A stretch of 64,000 bases of DNA. Source: JAVJSD01 sp040219575 (GTDB lineage: Bacteria; Planctomycetota; Planctomycetia; Pirellulales; Pirellulaceae). A model generated the notes under the pieces. The model did no database searches. It had not been told where the DNA came from and saw only the letters and a program-made list of their open reading frames with translations. Of this stretch, positions 27,311 through 36,661 are shown in pieces; positions within the stretch are counted from its first letter, which is position 1, and each line of letters starts with the position of its first letter. The DNA lies in contig JAVJSD010000144.1 of the NCBI GenBank assembly GCA_040219575.1, positions 1 to 64,000 on the forward strand, read 5' to 3'. Position numbers and translations under genes: made by a program.

Positions 27311-29485
27311 ATGGCCAAGACGACGAATCCGAGCGGCGAAACCACGACGCCCCGTCCCGCGCCGCGCGCCACGACGCCCACTGCGAAGGCCTGGCAGTGG
27401 TGGCTGCTGAAGTTGATCGTCCCCGGCCTGGTGCTGGTCGTCGGCCTGGTGTTGATTGTCGCCCTGGGCCTTGCGCAGCGATTGGGTTGGATCTCGGCCG
27501 AGGGCGTCGCCGTTTCCGGCGCCGCCGCCGCCGAAGCGGGGCAGGTTTACACCTGTCCCATGCATCCGCAGATCCGCCAACCGGCGCCGGGACGCTGCCC
27601 GATCTGCGGGATGGCGCTGGTCCCGACGTCGGCGGGCGGCGCCGATCTCGACGAGCTATCGGTGAAGGTCGAGCCGGCGCAGCGTCGCCTGGCCAACATC
27701 CAGACCGCCGTCGCGCGGCGTGGTCCGGTGGTCGACGCGATTGAAACGGTCGGCGCCATCGCCATCGACGAGAGCCGCATGGCCACCATCGCCGCGTATG
27801 TGCAGGGACGATTGGAACGGCTGTTCGCCGACTATACGGGGGTCGATGTCGCCAAGGGCGACCACCTGGCGGTGATCTACAGTCCCCAGCTCTACGCGGC
27901 CCAGGTGGAATACATCGAAAGCCGCCGCGCCTTCCAATCCATGAATCAGGCCACGCTCGAGGTGGTCCGCCAAACGCAGCAGCGGCTGGTCGCCAGTTCG
28001 CACCAAAACCTGGTCGAACTCGGCATGACGGAGCAGCAGATCCGCGAGTTGGAGCAGAGCGGCAAGGCGATGTCGCGGCTGACCATCTACTCGCCGATCG
28101 GCGGCACCGTCATCGAGAAGCCCGCGGTCGAGGGCAAGTACGTCGAGGCGGGCGAGCCGATCTATCGCATCGCCGACCTGTCCACCGTCTGGCTGATGCT
28201 GGAGATCTTTCCCGAAGACGCGGCCCGAGTGCGGTTCGGGCAGGAGGTGACCGCCGAGGTGCAGTCGCTGCCCGGCGAGACGTTTCACGGCCGCATCGCG
28301 TTCGTGCAGCCGACGGTCGATTCCAGCAAGCGGACGGTCGGCGTTCGCGTCGAGTTTCTGAACCAGCAGCGTCGCCTGCGTCCCGGCGACTACGCCCGGG
28401 CGACGATCACCGTACCGATCGGGCAAACCGGCCAGGTGTACGACGCCGACCTGGCGGGCCGCTGGATCAGCCCGATGCACCCGCAAATCATCCGCGACGA
28501 ACCGGGGGAATGCCCAATCTGCGGTATGGACCTGGTGCCGACTTCGCGCTACGGCTACGCCGAGTCGCCGGTGCCGCAACCGACCGCGCTATACATTCCA
28601 CGTTCGGCCTTGTTGATGGCCGGCGACAACAGCGTGGTGTACGTGGAGACCGAACCGGGGCGATTCACGATCCGTCCGGTCGTCGTGGGGCCGATTCTCA
28701 GCGACAAGGTGGTGATTCTCGAGGGGCTCGCGGAAGGCGACGCGGTGGCCACGTCCGGCAATTTCCTGATCGACTCGCAGATGCAACTGGCGGGCAAGCC
28801 GAGTCTGATCGATCCCTCGCGCGCCGTCGCGAAGCAAGGCGGCGCGCAAGAGGGACCTCTCCAGTTCGACGAGATCGAGATCGAGTCGGTGGAGGGCGCG
28901 ACCGGCGAGAAGCTGGAACAACTCTATGACGGCTACTTCGCGGTGAAAAACATGCTGTCGAGCGACAGGAAACCGAGCGAGCAGCAGGCGACGGCGCTGC
29001 ATGCTCTCGCGAAGCAACTGGCGGCCGACGACGCCTTGCCGGAAGCGTCCAGGAGTCTGCTCGGCGAGGTTTCCGCCAACAGCGAGCACCTGCACCACAT
29101 GGAGCTGAAACAAGCGCGGCAGGCGTTCAAGCCGATGAGCCAGGCGATCGTCAAGCTCGCGAGTCGCTGGCGGGGTGAGCAAGCGAAGAATTCGCTGGTT
29201 CATTTCTATTGTCCCCACGTCCCTGGCGGCGGCGGGGATTGGCTGCAGGCCGACGATCAGTTGCTCAATCCCTACTTCGGCAGCCAGATGCTCCGCTGCG
29301 GCTCGCAGGAGCACGAGTTCCCGGCACAGAAAGCAGCGACGCCAAGAAATCCGGCATCGGCTGAAGTCGATCCCACGCCGGACACCGTTCCTCCGGACCG
29401 GGGCCCGCCCGATGATTCCTCGCCAGATGCTTCCTCGCCGGAAGCTTCCTCGCAATTGCCGGAGGGCGCCTCGTCGGCGAACTGA
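27311..29485 (+). CDS. cusB: CusB-like RND adaptor with two heavy-metal-binding domains and DUF3347
   Basis: The 724-residue periplasmic adaptor is anchored by a helix at about 30-55. A heavy-metal-binding domain follows (YTCPMHPQI...CPICGMALVP, about 79-106), then the lipoyl/hairpin/beta-barrel core of HlyD-like adaptors. A second copy of the metal domain (ISPMHPQI...CPICGMDLVP, about 384-412) interrupts the core region. A C-terminal DUF3347-like domain spans about 526-690 (LYDGYFAVKNML; HLHHMEL). Typical CusB proteins have about 400 residues and one or no such domain. It links the CusA pump and the TolC channel and can hand metal to the pump. CusA starts 3 bp after the stop. Confidence 0.9.
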   Translation: MAKTTNPSGETTTPRPAPRATTPTAKAWQWWLLKLIVPGLVLVVGLVLIVALGLAQRLGWISAEGVAVSGAAAAEAGQVYTCPMHPQIRQPAPGRCPICGMALVPTSAGGADLDELSVKVEPAQRRLANIQTAVARRGPVVDAIETVGAIAIDESRMATIAAYVQGRLERLFADYTGVDVAKGDHLAVIYSPQLYAAQVEYIESRRAFQSMNQATLEVVRQTQQRLVASSHQNLVELGMTEQQIRELEQSGKAMSRLTIYSPIGGTVIEKPAVEGKYVEAGEPIYRIADLSTVWLMLEIFPEDAARVRFGQEVTAEVQSLPGETFHGRIAFVQPTVDSSKRTVGVRVEFLNQQRRLRPGDYARATITVPIGQTGQVYDADLAGRWISPMHPQIIRDEPGECPICGMDLVPTSRYGYAESPVPQPTALYIPRSALLMAGDNSVVYVETEPGRFTIRPVVVGPILSDKVVILEGLAEGDAVATSGNFLIDSQMQLAGKPSLIDPSRAVAKQGGAQEGPLQFDEIEIESVEGATGEKLEQLYDGYFAVKNMLSSDRKPSEQQATALHALAKQLAADDALPEASRSLLGEVSANSEHLHHMELKQARQAFKPMSQAIVKLASRWRGEQAKNSLVHFYCPHVPGGGGDWLQADDQLLNPYFGSQMLRCGSQEHEFPAQKAATPRNPASAEVDPTPDTVPPDRGPPDDSSPDASSPEASSQLPEGASSAN

Positions 29486-29488
29486 ATC

Positions 29489-32400
29489 ATGCTGCAAGCG
29501 ATCATCAACTTCTGCGCCCGCGAGCGGCTGATTGTGTTGATGCTGGCCTTGTGCGCGGTGGGCTACGGCGTCTATTGCACCACGCAGGTGCCGATCGACG
29601 CGATTCCTGACATCGGCGAGAACCAGGTGATCGTGTTCACGGCCTGGCCCGGCCGCTCGCCCAAGGACATCGAGGATCAGGTCACCTATCCGCTGTCGGT
29701 GGCGCTGCTGGCCGTGCCGGGGGCGGAAACCGTCCGCGGCAAGAGCCTGTTCGGCTACAGTTTCGTGCAGATCACGTTTTCCGACGACACCGACTTCTAC
29801 TGGGCCCGCTCGCGCGTCTCGGAGCAACTCGGCACCGCCGCCTCGACGTTGCCCGAGGGCGTGACGCCCACGCTCGGCCCCGACGCCACCGCGCTGGGAC
29901 AGGTCTTTTACTACGTGCTGGAGCCGCCGCCGGACATGAACCTGGCGGAGCTTCGCAGCCTGCAGGATTTCGTGGTCAAGTACGAACTGCAGTCGGTGCC
30001 GGGAGTCAGCGAGGTCGCCAGCGTGGGCGGCTACGTGCGGCAGTACCAGATCGAAGTCGATCCCGACAAGCTCCGCTTTCACAACGTGCCGCTCGACGAC
30101 CTGATCCGCGCGGTGAAGGACTCGAATATCGACGTGGGGGCCAAAACCGTCGAGTCGAGCGGCATGGAGTTCATCATCCGCGGCCGCGGCTTCATCGGGG
30201 CCGATAGGGACCCCGCCCGCGCCATCGAGGACATCGAGGCCACGCTGATTCGCTCGCGCGACGGCGTTCCCGTGCGGATCCGCGATCTGGGAGGGGTGCA
30301 ACTGGGTCCCGAGTTCCGCCGCGGCGCCATCGACCTCAACGGCTCCGAGGCCGTCGGCGGCGTGGTCGTGATGCGCTACGGCGAGAACCCCCGTCAGGTG
30401 ATCGAGCGCGTCAGGGAGAAGATCAAACAGATCGAACCCGGCTTGGCGGGCGTGAAGATTCGCGCCATCTACGACCGCACGGGCCTGATCGACGAGACTG
30501 TCGGCACGCTGACCACCGCGCTCACGCAGGAGGTGCTGATCACGGCCGTGGTGATTCTGCTGTTCCTGCTGCACGTGCGCGCCAGTTTCGTGGTGGCGGT
30601 CACGCTGCCGGCGGCGGTGCTGTTGGCGTTTGTCGGCATGCAGGTGCTGGGCGTCGACGCCAACATCATGTCGCTGGCCGGGATCGCCATCGCCATCGGC
30701 ACGATGGTCGATCTGGGCATCATCGTCTCGGAGACGATCTACGATCACCTGGCCGACTGGGAGAAGGAGGGGCGGCCGGGCGGCGACGAGCAACGGCTGC
30801 GCGTCATCCAGCAGGCCGCCGGCGAAGTCGCGCCCGCCGTGGTGACGGCCGTGGCCACGACGGTCGTGAGTTTTCTGCCGGTCTTCCTGCTCACCGGCCG
30901 CGACTACAAGCTGTTCGCTCCGCTGGCCTGGACGAAGACCTTTTCGCTGTTGGCCGCGCTGATCGTGGCGGTGACCGTGGTGCCGCTGCTGAGCCGGATG
31001 CTGCTGACATCGAAGCGACTCGGCTGGCTCACCCGCTGCGCCGGCGCCTCGGCCCTCAGCCTGTTGCTGGCGGCGACCTGCTTCTGGCTGTGGGGCGACA
31101 TGGCCGCCTCGCAACTCCCCTTCGACAAGTTGCCGCTGGTCGCCTTGTCGGCGGCGGGTGGTTGGGCGATCGGATTCTGGATGCTCGGCGAACGGCTGCG
31201 TCCGGCGGAGCAGAACCCCGTCAGCCGCTTGATCCAGGGCTTCTACGAACCGACGCTGCGACTGCTGCTGGCGCACAAGCTGGCTTTTCTCTGCGTGCCG
31301 GGCCTCTTTCTGGTGTTGGGCCTGGGGGCGTGGCTGGGGTTGCCGCGCGTGCTGCGGCCCGCCGAGCGGTTCACGCAGGCCTTGGGCGCCGACCTGAACG
31401 GCGTGCCGGGTTACGTGGCGGCCAAGCACGCGCTGCCGGGCTTGAAGTCGTCGGACTGGATCGCACTCGACGAAGGAAGCTGGTTCTACATGCCGACCCT
31501 CTATCCGGCGGCCAGCTTCTCGCAGGCGATGGAGGTGCTGCAAACGCAGGACGCGCTGATCAAGCAGATTCCCGAAGTCGAAAACGTGCTGGGGAAGATC
31601 GGCCGCATCGAATCGGCGCTCGACCCCGCGCCCGCCGCCATGATCGAAACCTACGTGATGCTCAAGCCGAAGAGCCAATGGCGCGCGGGAGTCACGTCCG
31701 ACGACGTGTGGCGAGAGATCAACGCAGTCGCCACGCTGCCCGGGGTGACGCCGGCCTCGAAACTCCAGCCGATTCAGGGGCGGGTCGTGATGCTGCAAAG
31801 CGGCATCAAGGCCCCTATGGCGGTTCGCATCTACGGCGACGATCTGGAGGGCTTGTCCCAGGCGTCGCTGCGGGTCGCCGAGCAACTCCGGCGCGTGCCG
31901 CAGGTCGACGCCGCGACCGTCAACCCCGACATCGTGCTCGGCAAGCCGTACGTCGAATTCGACGTGAATCGCGAAACGGCGGCGCGGTACGGGATGTCGA
32001 CCATGATGGTCAACCAGATCATCGAGACCGCGCTAGGCGGCATGAACCTGACGACCACCGTCGAGGGCCGCGAGCGCTATCCCATCCGCTTGCGCTACCA
32101 GCGCGACCTGCGCGAACGCATCGAACGCCTCGCGCAACTGCCGGTCGTCACGCACTCGGGCGAAGTCGTGCCGCTGGAGATGCTGGCGACGATGCAGACG
32201 ACCTGGGGACCCGGCGCCATCAACAGCGAGGACGCCCGCCTGGTGGCCCACGTCTCGTTCTCGCCTTCGGGAATGGTCGGCGATCTGGCGACGGTCGAGG
32301 CGGTCGATGAGGCGCTGGAGACGGTCCGCAGGCGATTGCCCCAGGGCTACAACGCCAAACTCGTCGGCTCGTTCGAAAGCCAGATCGAGGCCGACCAGCG

Positions 32401-32941
32401 GATGCTGTGGATCATACCGCTGGTGGCGGTGATCATCGGGTTTCTGGTTTATCTGCAGTTCCGGCGGCTGTCGACCACGCTGACGGTCTTCGCGGGCATT
32501 CCCGTGGCGTTCGCCGGCGGGGCGATCCTGCTGGCGGTCAACGGCGTCGAGGTGAACACGGCGGTCAAGGTTGGCTTCATCGCGCTGTTCGGCATCGCCG
32601 TCGACGACGGCGTGGTGATGTCGACCTATCTCGATCAGGTGTTTCGCCGGCGCCGCCTGACGAGTGTGAAGGATATTCGCGACGCCACGGTGGCCGCGGG
32701 ACTGCGCCGCATTCGTCCCTGCCTGATGACGACCTTCACCACGCTCATCGCACTGTTGCCTGTGTTGCTTTCCACGGGACGCGGCGCGGATGTCGCCAAG
32801 GCGATGGCCTGGCCGGTGTTCGGCGGCATGCTGCTGGAACTGTTGACGCTGTTCGTGGTGCCGGTCGTCTACTGCGGCTTCAAGGAATTGAAGATGAACG
32901 CCGGCCTGGACGACCGCGACTGGCAGGCCGATGCGTCCTAG
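29489..32941 (+). CDS. cusA: CusA/CzcA heavy-metal RND efflux pump
   Basis: The 1150-residue inner-membrane pump has the RND layout: a first helix at the N-terminus, two large periplasmic porter domains, and helix bundles around 340-560 and 880-1130. HME-RND landmarks include QVPIDAIPDIGENQVIV near the start, GIAIAIGTMVDLGIIVSE in helix 4 and GIAVDDGVVMSTYL in the second bundle. The region RVVMLQSGIKAPMAVRIYG corresponds to the CusA-type segment found in monovalent-metal exporters, so copper or silver is preferred over zinc or cobalt, as an inference. It would work with the adjacent adaptor and the TolC-like channel. Confidence 0.92.
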   Translation: MLQAIINFCARERLIVLMLALCAVGYGVYCTTQVPIDAIPDIGENQVIVFTAWPGRSPKDIEDQVTYPLSVALLAVPGAETVRGKSLFGYSFVQITFSDDTDFYWARSRVSEQLGTAASTLPEGVTPTLGPDATALGQVFYYVLEPPPDMNLAELRSLQDFVVKYELQSVPGVSEVASVGGYVRQYQIEVDPDKLRFHNVPLDDLIRAVKDSNIDVGAKTVESSGMEFIIRGRGFIGADRDPARAIEDIEATLIRSRDGVPVRIRDLGGVQLGPEFRRGAIDLNGSEAVGGVVVMRYGENPRQVIERVREKIKQIEPGLAGVKIRAIYDRTGLIDETVGTLTTALTQEVLITAVVILLFLLHVRASFVVAVTLPAAVLLAFVGMQVLGVDANIMSLAGIAIAIGTMVDLGIIVSETIYDHLADWEKEGRPGGDEQRLRVIQQAAGEVAPAVVTAVATTVVSFLPVFLLTGRDYKLFAPLAWTKTFSLLAALIVAVTVVPLLSRMLLTSKRLGWLTRCAGASALSLLLAATCFWLWGDMAASQLPFDKLPLVALSAAGGWAIGFWMLGERLRPAEQNPVSRLIQGFYEPTLRLLLAHKLAFLCVPGLFLVLGLGAWLGLPRVLRPAERFTQALGADLNGVPGYVAAKHALPGLKSSDWIALDEGSWFYMPTLYPAASFSQAMEVLQTQDALIKQIPEVENVLGKIGRIESALDPAPAAMIETYVMLKPKSQWRAGVTSDDVWREINAVATLPGVTPASKLQPIQGRVVMLQSGIKAPMAVRIYGDDLEGLSQASLRVAEQLRRVPQVDAATVNPDIVLGKPYVEFDVNRETAARYGMSTMMVNQIIETALGGMNLTTTVEGRERYPIRLRYQRDLRERIERLAQLPVVTHSGEVVPLEMLATMQTTWGPGAINSEDARLVAHVSFSPSGMVGDLATVEAVDEALETVRRRLPQGYNAKLVGSFESQIEADQRMLWIIPLVAVIIGFLVYLQFRRLSTTLTVFAGIPVAFAGGAILLAVNGVEVNTAVKVGFIALFGIAVDDGVVMSTYLDQVFRRRRLTSVKDIRDATVAAGLRRIRPCLMTTFTTLIALLPVLLSTGRGADVAKAMAWPVFGGMLLELLTLFVVPVVYCGFKELKMNAGLDDRDWQADAS

Positions 32942-32953
32942 ACCCACAATCCG

Positions 32954-34315
32954 TCAACTCCCCTTCAGCAGATCCAGCGCGAGGGTGGCGAAGCCCAACA
33001 CGAAGAAGAAGCCGCACATGTCGGTGACGGTCGTCAGGATCGGGCCCGAGGCGAGCGCGGGGTCCTGCTTCAGCCCTTTGAGCACCAGCGGCACCGTGCC
33101 GCCGATCGAGACGGCCACCATCGTGTTCAGCGCCATGGCCGCGCCGATCACCAGGCCCAGATAGGGATTCTGCTTCCAGGCCCAGCCGACCACGGCGATC
33201 AAGCCGCCCAGCACGACGCCGTTGATCATGCCGACCGAGATCTCCTTCGTCCACACCCGCCACAGTTCGTGCGGCCGGACGAGTCCCAAGGCCAACTCGC
33301 GCGTGCTGACCGCCATCGCCTGGCTGCCCGAGCAACCGCTCATGTCGGAGATGATCGGCAGGAACACGGCCAGCGCGATGACGGCCTGCAGCGTCTCCTC
33401 GAACAGGGCGATCACGCTGGCCGCCATCACGTTGAGCAAGATGTTGATGCTCAGCCAGGCCAGTCGCCGCCGCGAGCGGAGCAACGTGGGCATCGTCCGC
33501 AACTCCTCGCCGCCGACGATGCCCTGCGACTTGAGGTAGTCGCTGTCGGCTCGATCGGCCAGGGCCTCTTCCACGTCGTCGCGATGCACCACGCCGAGGA
33601 GCTTGTCCTGGGCGTCGACCACCGGCGCGCCGAGGAAGGCGTGGCGATCGAAGAACGACTCCAGGTCGGTCAGCGGCGTATCGTCGCGGACCGACAGCGG
33701 ATGGGCGATCATGAACTCGCCGACGCGGCGCTCGCCCGGGGCCAGCAACAGGTCGTGCATTCGCAGCACGCCCACCAGCCGGCCTTCCGCCGAGACCACA
33801 TAGGCGTATTGCACTTGGTAGTCGGCGTACTGCTCCACCCGCCTGCGCAGGTCCTCGATCACCTCGTGGGCGGTCTGCGCGTCGCGGAATTCGAGCAGTT
33901 CGGTCGACATCAAACCGCCGGCCACATTCGGCGCGTAGGCGATCAAGGCCCGCGCTTCGGCGGCCTCCTCGGCCGGCATGGCGGAGATCACCGCCTCGGC
34001 TTGCTCGGCCGACATCGCCCCCAGCACATCGGCCTGGTGATTGCTTTCCAACTCGTCGAGAATCGCGGCGGCGTTGTCCGCCGGCAGGGCTTCAATCAGC
34101 CCGGCCGCCTGCACGTTCGAGATTTCCTCGATCAAGTCGGCGGCGTCGGCCGGCGAGAGCGTCGTCAACACGCCGAGTTGGTCTTCCGCCGCTAGACGCG
34201 ACAGGGCCAGGCCCGTCTCACCGGGCGGCAGCGACATCAGGTACTCTTCGAGTCGCTGGGGATCGCCGGCGGCGGCCAGTTCTTCCAGCTGTTCCCACGA
34301 TTCTTTTTCCATCAT
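32954..34315 (-). CDS. mgtE: MgtE magnesium transporter
   Basis: The 453-residue product has the MgtE architecture: an N-terminal superhelical domain (SPADAADLIEEI, ELESNHQADVLG), paired CBS domains (VSAEGRLVGVLRMHDLLL, DAQDKLLGVVHRDDVEEAL), then five membrane helices from about residue 270. The pore helix carries GSQAMAVSTRELALG. It is a Mg2+ channel gated by cytoplasmic magnesium through the CBS and N domains. The gene converges on cusA with only 12 bp between the stops. The start is one of two adjacent ATG codons at 34315/34312. No upstream magnesium riboswitch was seen. Confidence 0.92.
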   Translation of the reverse strand: MMEKESWEQLEELAAAGDPQRLEEYLMSLPPGETGLALSRLAAEDQLGVLTTLSPADAADLIEEISNVQAAGLIEALPADNAAAILDELESNHQADVLGAMSAEQAEAVISAMPAEEAAEARALIAYAPNVAGGLMSTELLEFRDAQTAHEVIEDLRRRVEQYADYQVQYAYVVSAEGRLVGVLRMHDLLLAPGERRVGEFMIAHPLSVRDDTPLTDLESFFDRHAFLGAPVVDAQDKLLGVVHRDDVEEALADRADSDYLKSQGIVGGEELRTMPTLLRSRRRLAWLSINILLNVMAASVIALFEETLQAVIALAVFLPIISDMSGCSGSQAMAVSTRELALGLVRPHELWRVWTKEISVGMINGVVLGGLIAVVGWAWKQNPYLGLVIGAAMALNTMVAVSIGGTVPLVLKGLKQDPALASGPILTTVTDMCGFFFVLGFATLALDLLKGS

Positions 34316-34406
34316 CAGACCTGCCGCGGAGCAAGGGAGTAGTTGAACGAACTTCTGGCAGCGCACATCACCGCGAGGTCGATTGGAACTGCAGGCAAGC
34401 GGCCGG

Positions 34407-35405
34407 TCACCACTTCCAGCTTCCCTTCAATTCGTCGTTGACGACCGCGCCTTCGGGCCAACGGCCGGCGTGCAACGCCACAATGCACTCGGCCGCTTCC
34501 ACGCCCATCCGCTCGAGCGACAAGTCGTCGGCGCCGGCGATGTGCGGGGCGACGGTCACGTTGTCCAGCTGAAACAGGGGATTGTCGGCCGAGGGTGGCT
34601 CCTGCTCGAACACATCGAGCGCGGCGGCCCGCAAGCGACCCGACGTGAGGGCGGCGTGCAGGTCGGTTTCGCAGACCAACGGGCCGCGGGCGGTGTTGAT
34701 GAAGGTGGCGTCGGGTTTCATCTTGGCGAAGGCGGCGGCGTTGAACAGGCCGCGCGTCTCGTCGGTCAACGGGCAATGCACGCTGAGGAAGTCGCTGCGG
34801 GCGAGCAGGGCGTCGAAGTCGACCAGTTCGATGCCGTGCTTCGCGACGAACTCCTGCTGGGGAAACTGTTCGGTTGCGATGACCGTCATGCCGAGCGCCT
34901 GGCAGCGGACCGCCAAGCTGCGGCCGATGCGCCCCAAGCCGAAGATGCCGACCGTCCGCGTGCGCAGGGGATGCAGCGGCGTGCGGGGCCACTCGCCGCC
35001 GCGCGTGGCGCGGTCGTTGGGAACGATCCGCTTGGCCGCGGCCAGCAGCAGCGCCAACGCGAGCTCCGCCACCGCCTCGTGATTCGCCGTGGGAGTGATC
35101 GTCACCGCCACGTTGTGCCGTGTGGCGGCGGGCACGTCGACCCGATCGTAGCCGACGCCGGCCCGAGCCACGACGCGCAACTCCGGGCAACCGGCCAGCA
35201 CGGCGTCGGTGTAGTACTCGCCGGTGGCGATCACGGCGTGAATTCCGCGCAGCTCTTCGATGGTCTCCTCTTCGCTGCATCCGCCCCGGGCGAATTGGGG
35301 GTTCTGCGGATAGACGACGTCGAAGCCCGCCTCGCGCAGCAAGCGGGCGTAGGGGGCGTCGGGCTTGTTGAGCATCGTCTCGGGATTGATTTGGACGGTG
35401 GGCAT
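34407..35405 (-). CDS. D-isomer-specific 2-hydroxyacid dehydrogenase (SerA-like)
   Basis: The 332-residue enzyme has the family NAD motif GIFGLGRIGRSLA, the catalytic Arg block ARAGVGYDRVDV, the Glu-containing NTARGPLVCETDL to LDVFEQEP region, and the catalytic His in VAPHIAGA. It would oxidise a D-2-hydroxyacid with NAD; phosphoglycerate dehydrogenase-like proteins are the closest look-alikes. There is no C-terminal ACT domain, so allosteric serine control is absent. I chose the ATG at 35405 (MPTVQINPE) because the upstream extension is not conserved-looking. It neighbours an enolase-superfamily gene on the same strand, and both may act on sugar acids. Confidence 0.85.
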   Translation of the reverse strand: MPTVQINPETMLNKPDAPYARLLREAGFDVVYPQNPQFARGGCSEEETIEELRGIHAVIATGEYYTDAVLAGCPELRVVARAGVGYDRVDVPAATRHNVAVTITPTANHEAVAELALALLLAAAKRIVPNDRATRGGEWPRTPLHPLRTRTVGIFGLGRIGRSLAVRCQALGMTVIATEQFPQQEFVAKHGIELVDFDALLARSDFLSVHCPLTDETRGLFNAAAFAKMKPDATFINTARGPLVCETDLHAALTSGRLRAAALDVFEQEPPSADNPLFQLDNVTVAPHIAGADDLSLERMGVEAAECIVALHAGRWPEGAVVNDELKGSWKW

Positions 35406-35491
35406 GTCATCGAAGCAGGGCAAGAGGTGGGAAACAAAGCGACTACTCGAAACGATTCCTCGCAGCGACGACGCGAATCGCGTGTTCGCGT

Positions 35492-36610
35492 TTACTCGAA
35501 GCGACTGGCCCGCACGACATTCCAATCGACGTCGATGCCGAGGCCGGCGCCGTCGGTGATGGTCGTCACGGCGCCTTTGATCGCGAGCGGGTTCTTGGCG
35601 ATCCGTGTCTCGTGATAGACGGGGCCGTAGTTGTCGCCGGGATACTTCTCGACCTGCAGGTTCTGGCAGCCGACGATCAAATGCCCCATCGCCGCGGCGC
35701 CGACGTCAAGCTCCAGATTCGAGCCGATGGTGCAGGCCACGCCGTGCTCGGCGGCGAACTCGGCGATCTGCTTCGATTTGCGAATGCCGCCGTTCTTGCC
35801 CGGGTAGACGCTGATCACGTCGCAGCACTCGTTGCGGATCAACTCCCGCGCGTGCACGAGATCGAAACAGGTGTCGTCGGCCATGATCGGCACGCCACCT
35901 TCGCGCCGCACCCGGGCCAGGGCCGCGTAGTCGCCGACCGGCGTCGGTTGCTCGAACAGGGCGATGCGGGCGTCGGTCAGTTTCGCGAGCGCCGCCAAGG
36001 CGGTGTCGGCGTCCCAACCGCCGTTGGCGTCGATGACCAGGGCGCGCTCGCCGCCGATCACCTCGCGGACCGCCTTCACCCGGGCCACGTCGTCTTCCAG
36101 CTTGCCTCCGACCTTCACCTTGACCGTGTCGAAGCCCTCCTCCACCAGTTCCGCGGCGCGACTGCGGGCCCGCTCGATGTCGTACGCCCCGAGCGAGAAT
36201 CGTCCGCGGATGGAGAGCGGGCGATGCGGCCCTCCCAGCAACTGGTAAACAGGCTTTTCGGCCGCTTTGCCCTGCAGGTCCCAGCAGGCCATCTCGACGG
36301 CCGACTTGGCGAACCAGTTGCAGGCCGCCAGGGCGTCCATCTTGGCGTCGATGGCGGCGACGTCGTGCGGATCCATACCGATCAAGGCGGGCGACAACAC
36401 GCGCTGAATGATCGCTTCGACCGACCAGGCGGTCTCGCCGCTCCAGCGGGCGGTGACCGTCGCCTCGCCGACGCCCTCGGCGCCGTCGTCGGTCAGGACG
36501 CGGACCAGGACATACTCCGACTTGTCGTGCGCGCCGAGCGCCGAGATCATGCGGTACTTGGGCCGCAGGGCGATCCGCACGGGATAGGTTTCGATGGCCG
36601 CGATTTGCAT
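35492..36610 (-). CDS. Mandelate racemase / muconate lactonizing-family (enolase superfamily) enzyme
   Basis: The 372-residue product shows the barrel motifs of the MLE subgroup: the base Lys pair in TVKVKVGG, metal ligands in DANGGWD, FEQPTP and MADDTC, the second acid/base Lys in YPGKNGGI, and GSNLELD at the end of the barrel. Such enzymes abstract an alpha proton from a carboxylate with Mg2+ and catalyse cycloisomerisation, dehydration or epimerisation. The specific substrate is not readable. The ATG at 36610 places the N-terminal capping domain correctly. It lies upstream of the 2-hydroxyacid dehydrogenase gene, 86 bp apart. Confidence 0.87.
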   Translation of the reverse strand: MQIAAIETYPVRIALRPKYRMISALGAHDKSEYVLVRVLTDDGAEGVGEATVTARWSGETAWSVEAIIQRVLSPALIGMDPHDVAAIDAKMDALAACNWFAKSAVEMACWDLQGKAAEKPVYQLLGGPHRPLSIRGRFSLGAYDIERARSRAAELVEEGFDTVKVKVGGKLEDDVARVKAVREVIGGERALVIDANGGWDADTALAALAKLTDARIALFEQPTPVGDYAALARVRREGGVPIMADDTCFDLVHARELIRNECCDVISVYPGKNGGIRKSKQIAEFAAEHGVACTIGSNLELDVGAAAMGHLIVGCQNLQVEKYPGDNYGPVYHETRIAKNPLAIKGAVTTITDGAGLGIDVDWNVVRASRFE

Positions 36611-36661
36611 GGGAGCACCCAATGTGTGGACGACGACCGTGGCAAGTTCAGGTCAACAATA

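Noticed and set aside
28589..31885. Long open frame (about 1,100 codons) on the strand opposite the CusB/CusA genes
   Set aside because: Its translation is dominated by His, Arg, Gln and Asp with no domain. It is the mirror of high-GC codon use in the real genes.
34316..34406. Magnesium riboswitch before mgtE
   Set aside because: Only about 90 bp lie upstream and no M-box-like structure is recognisable.
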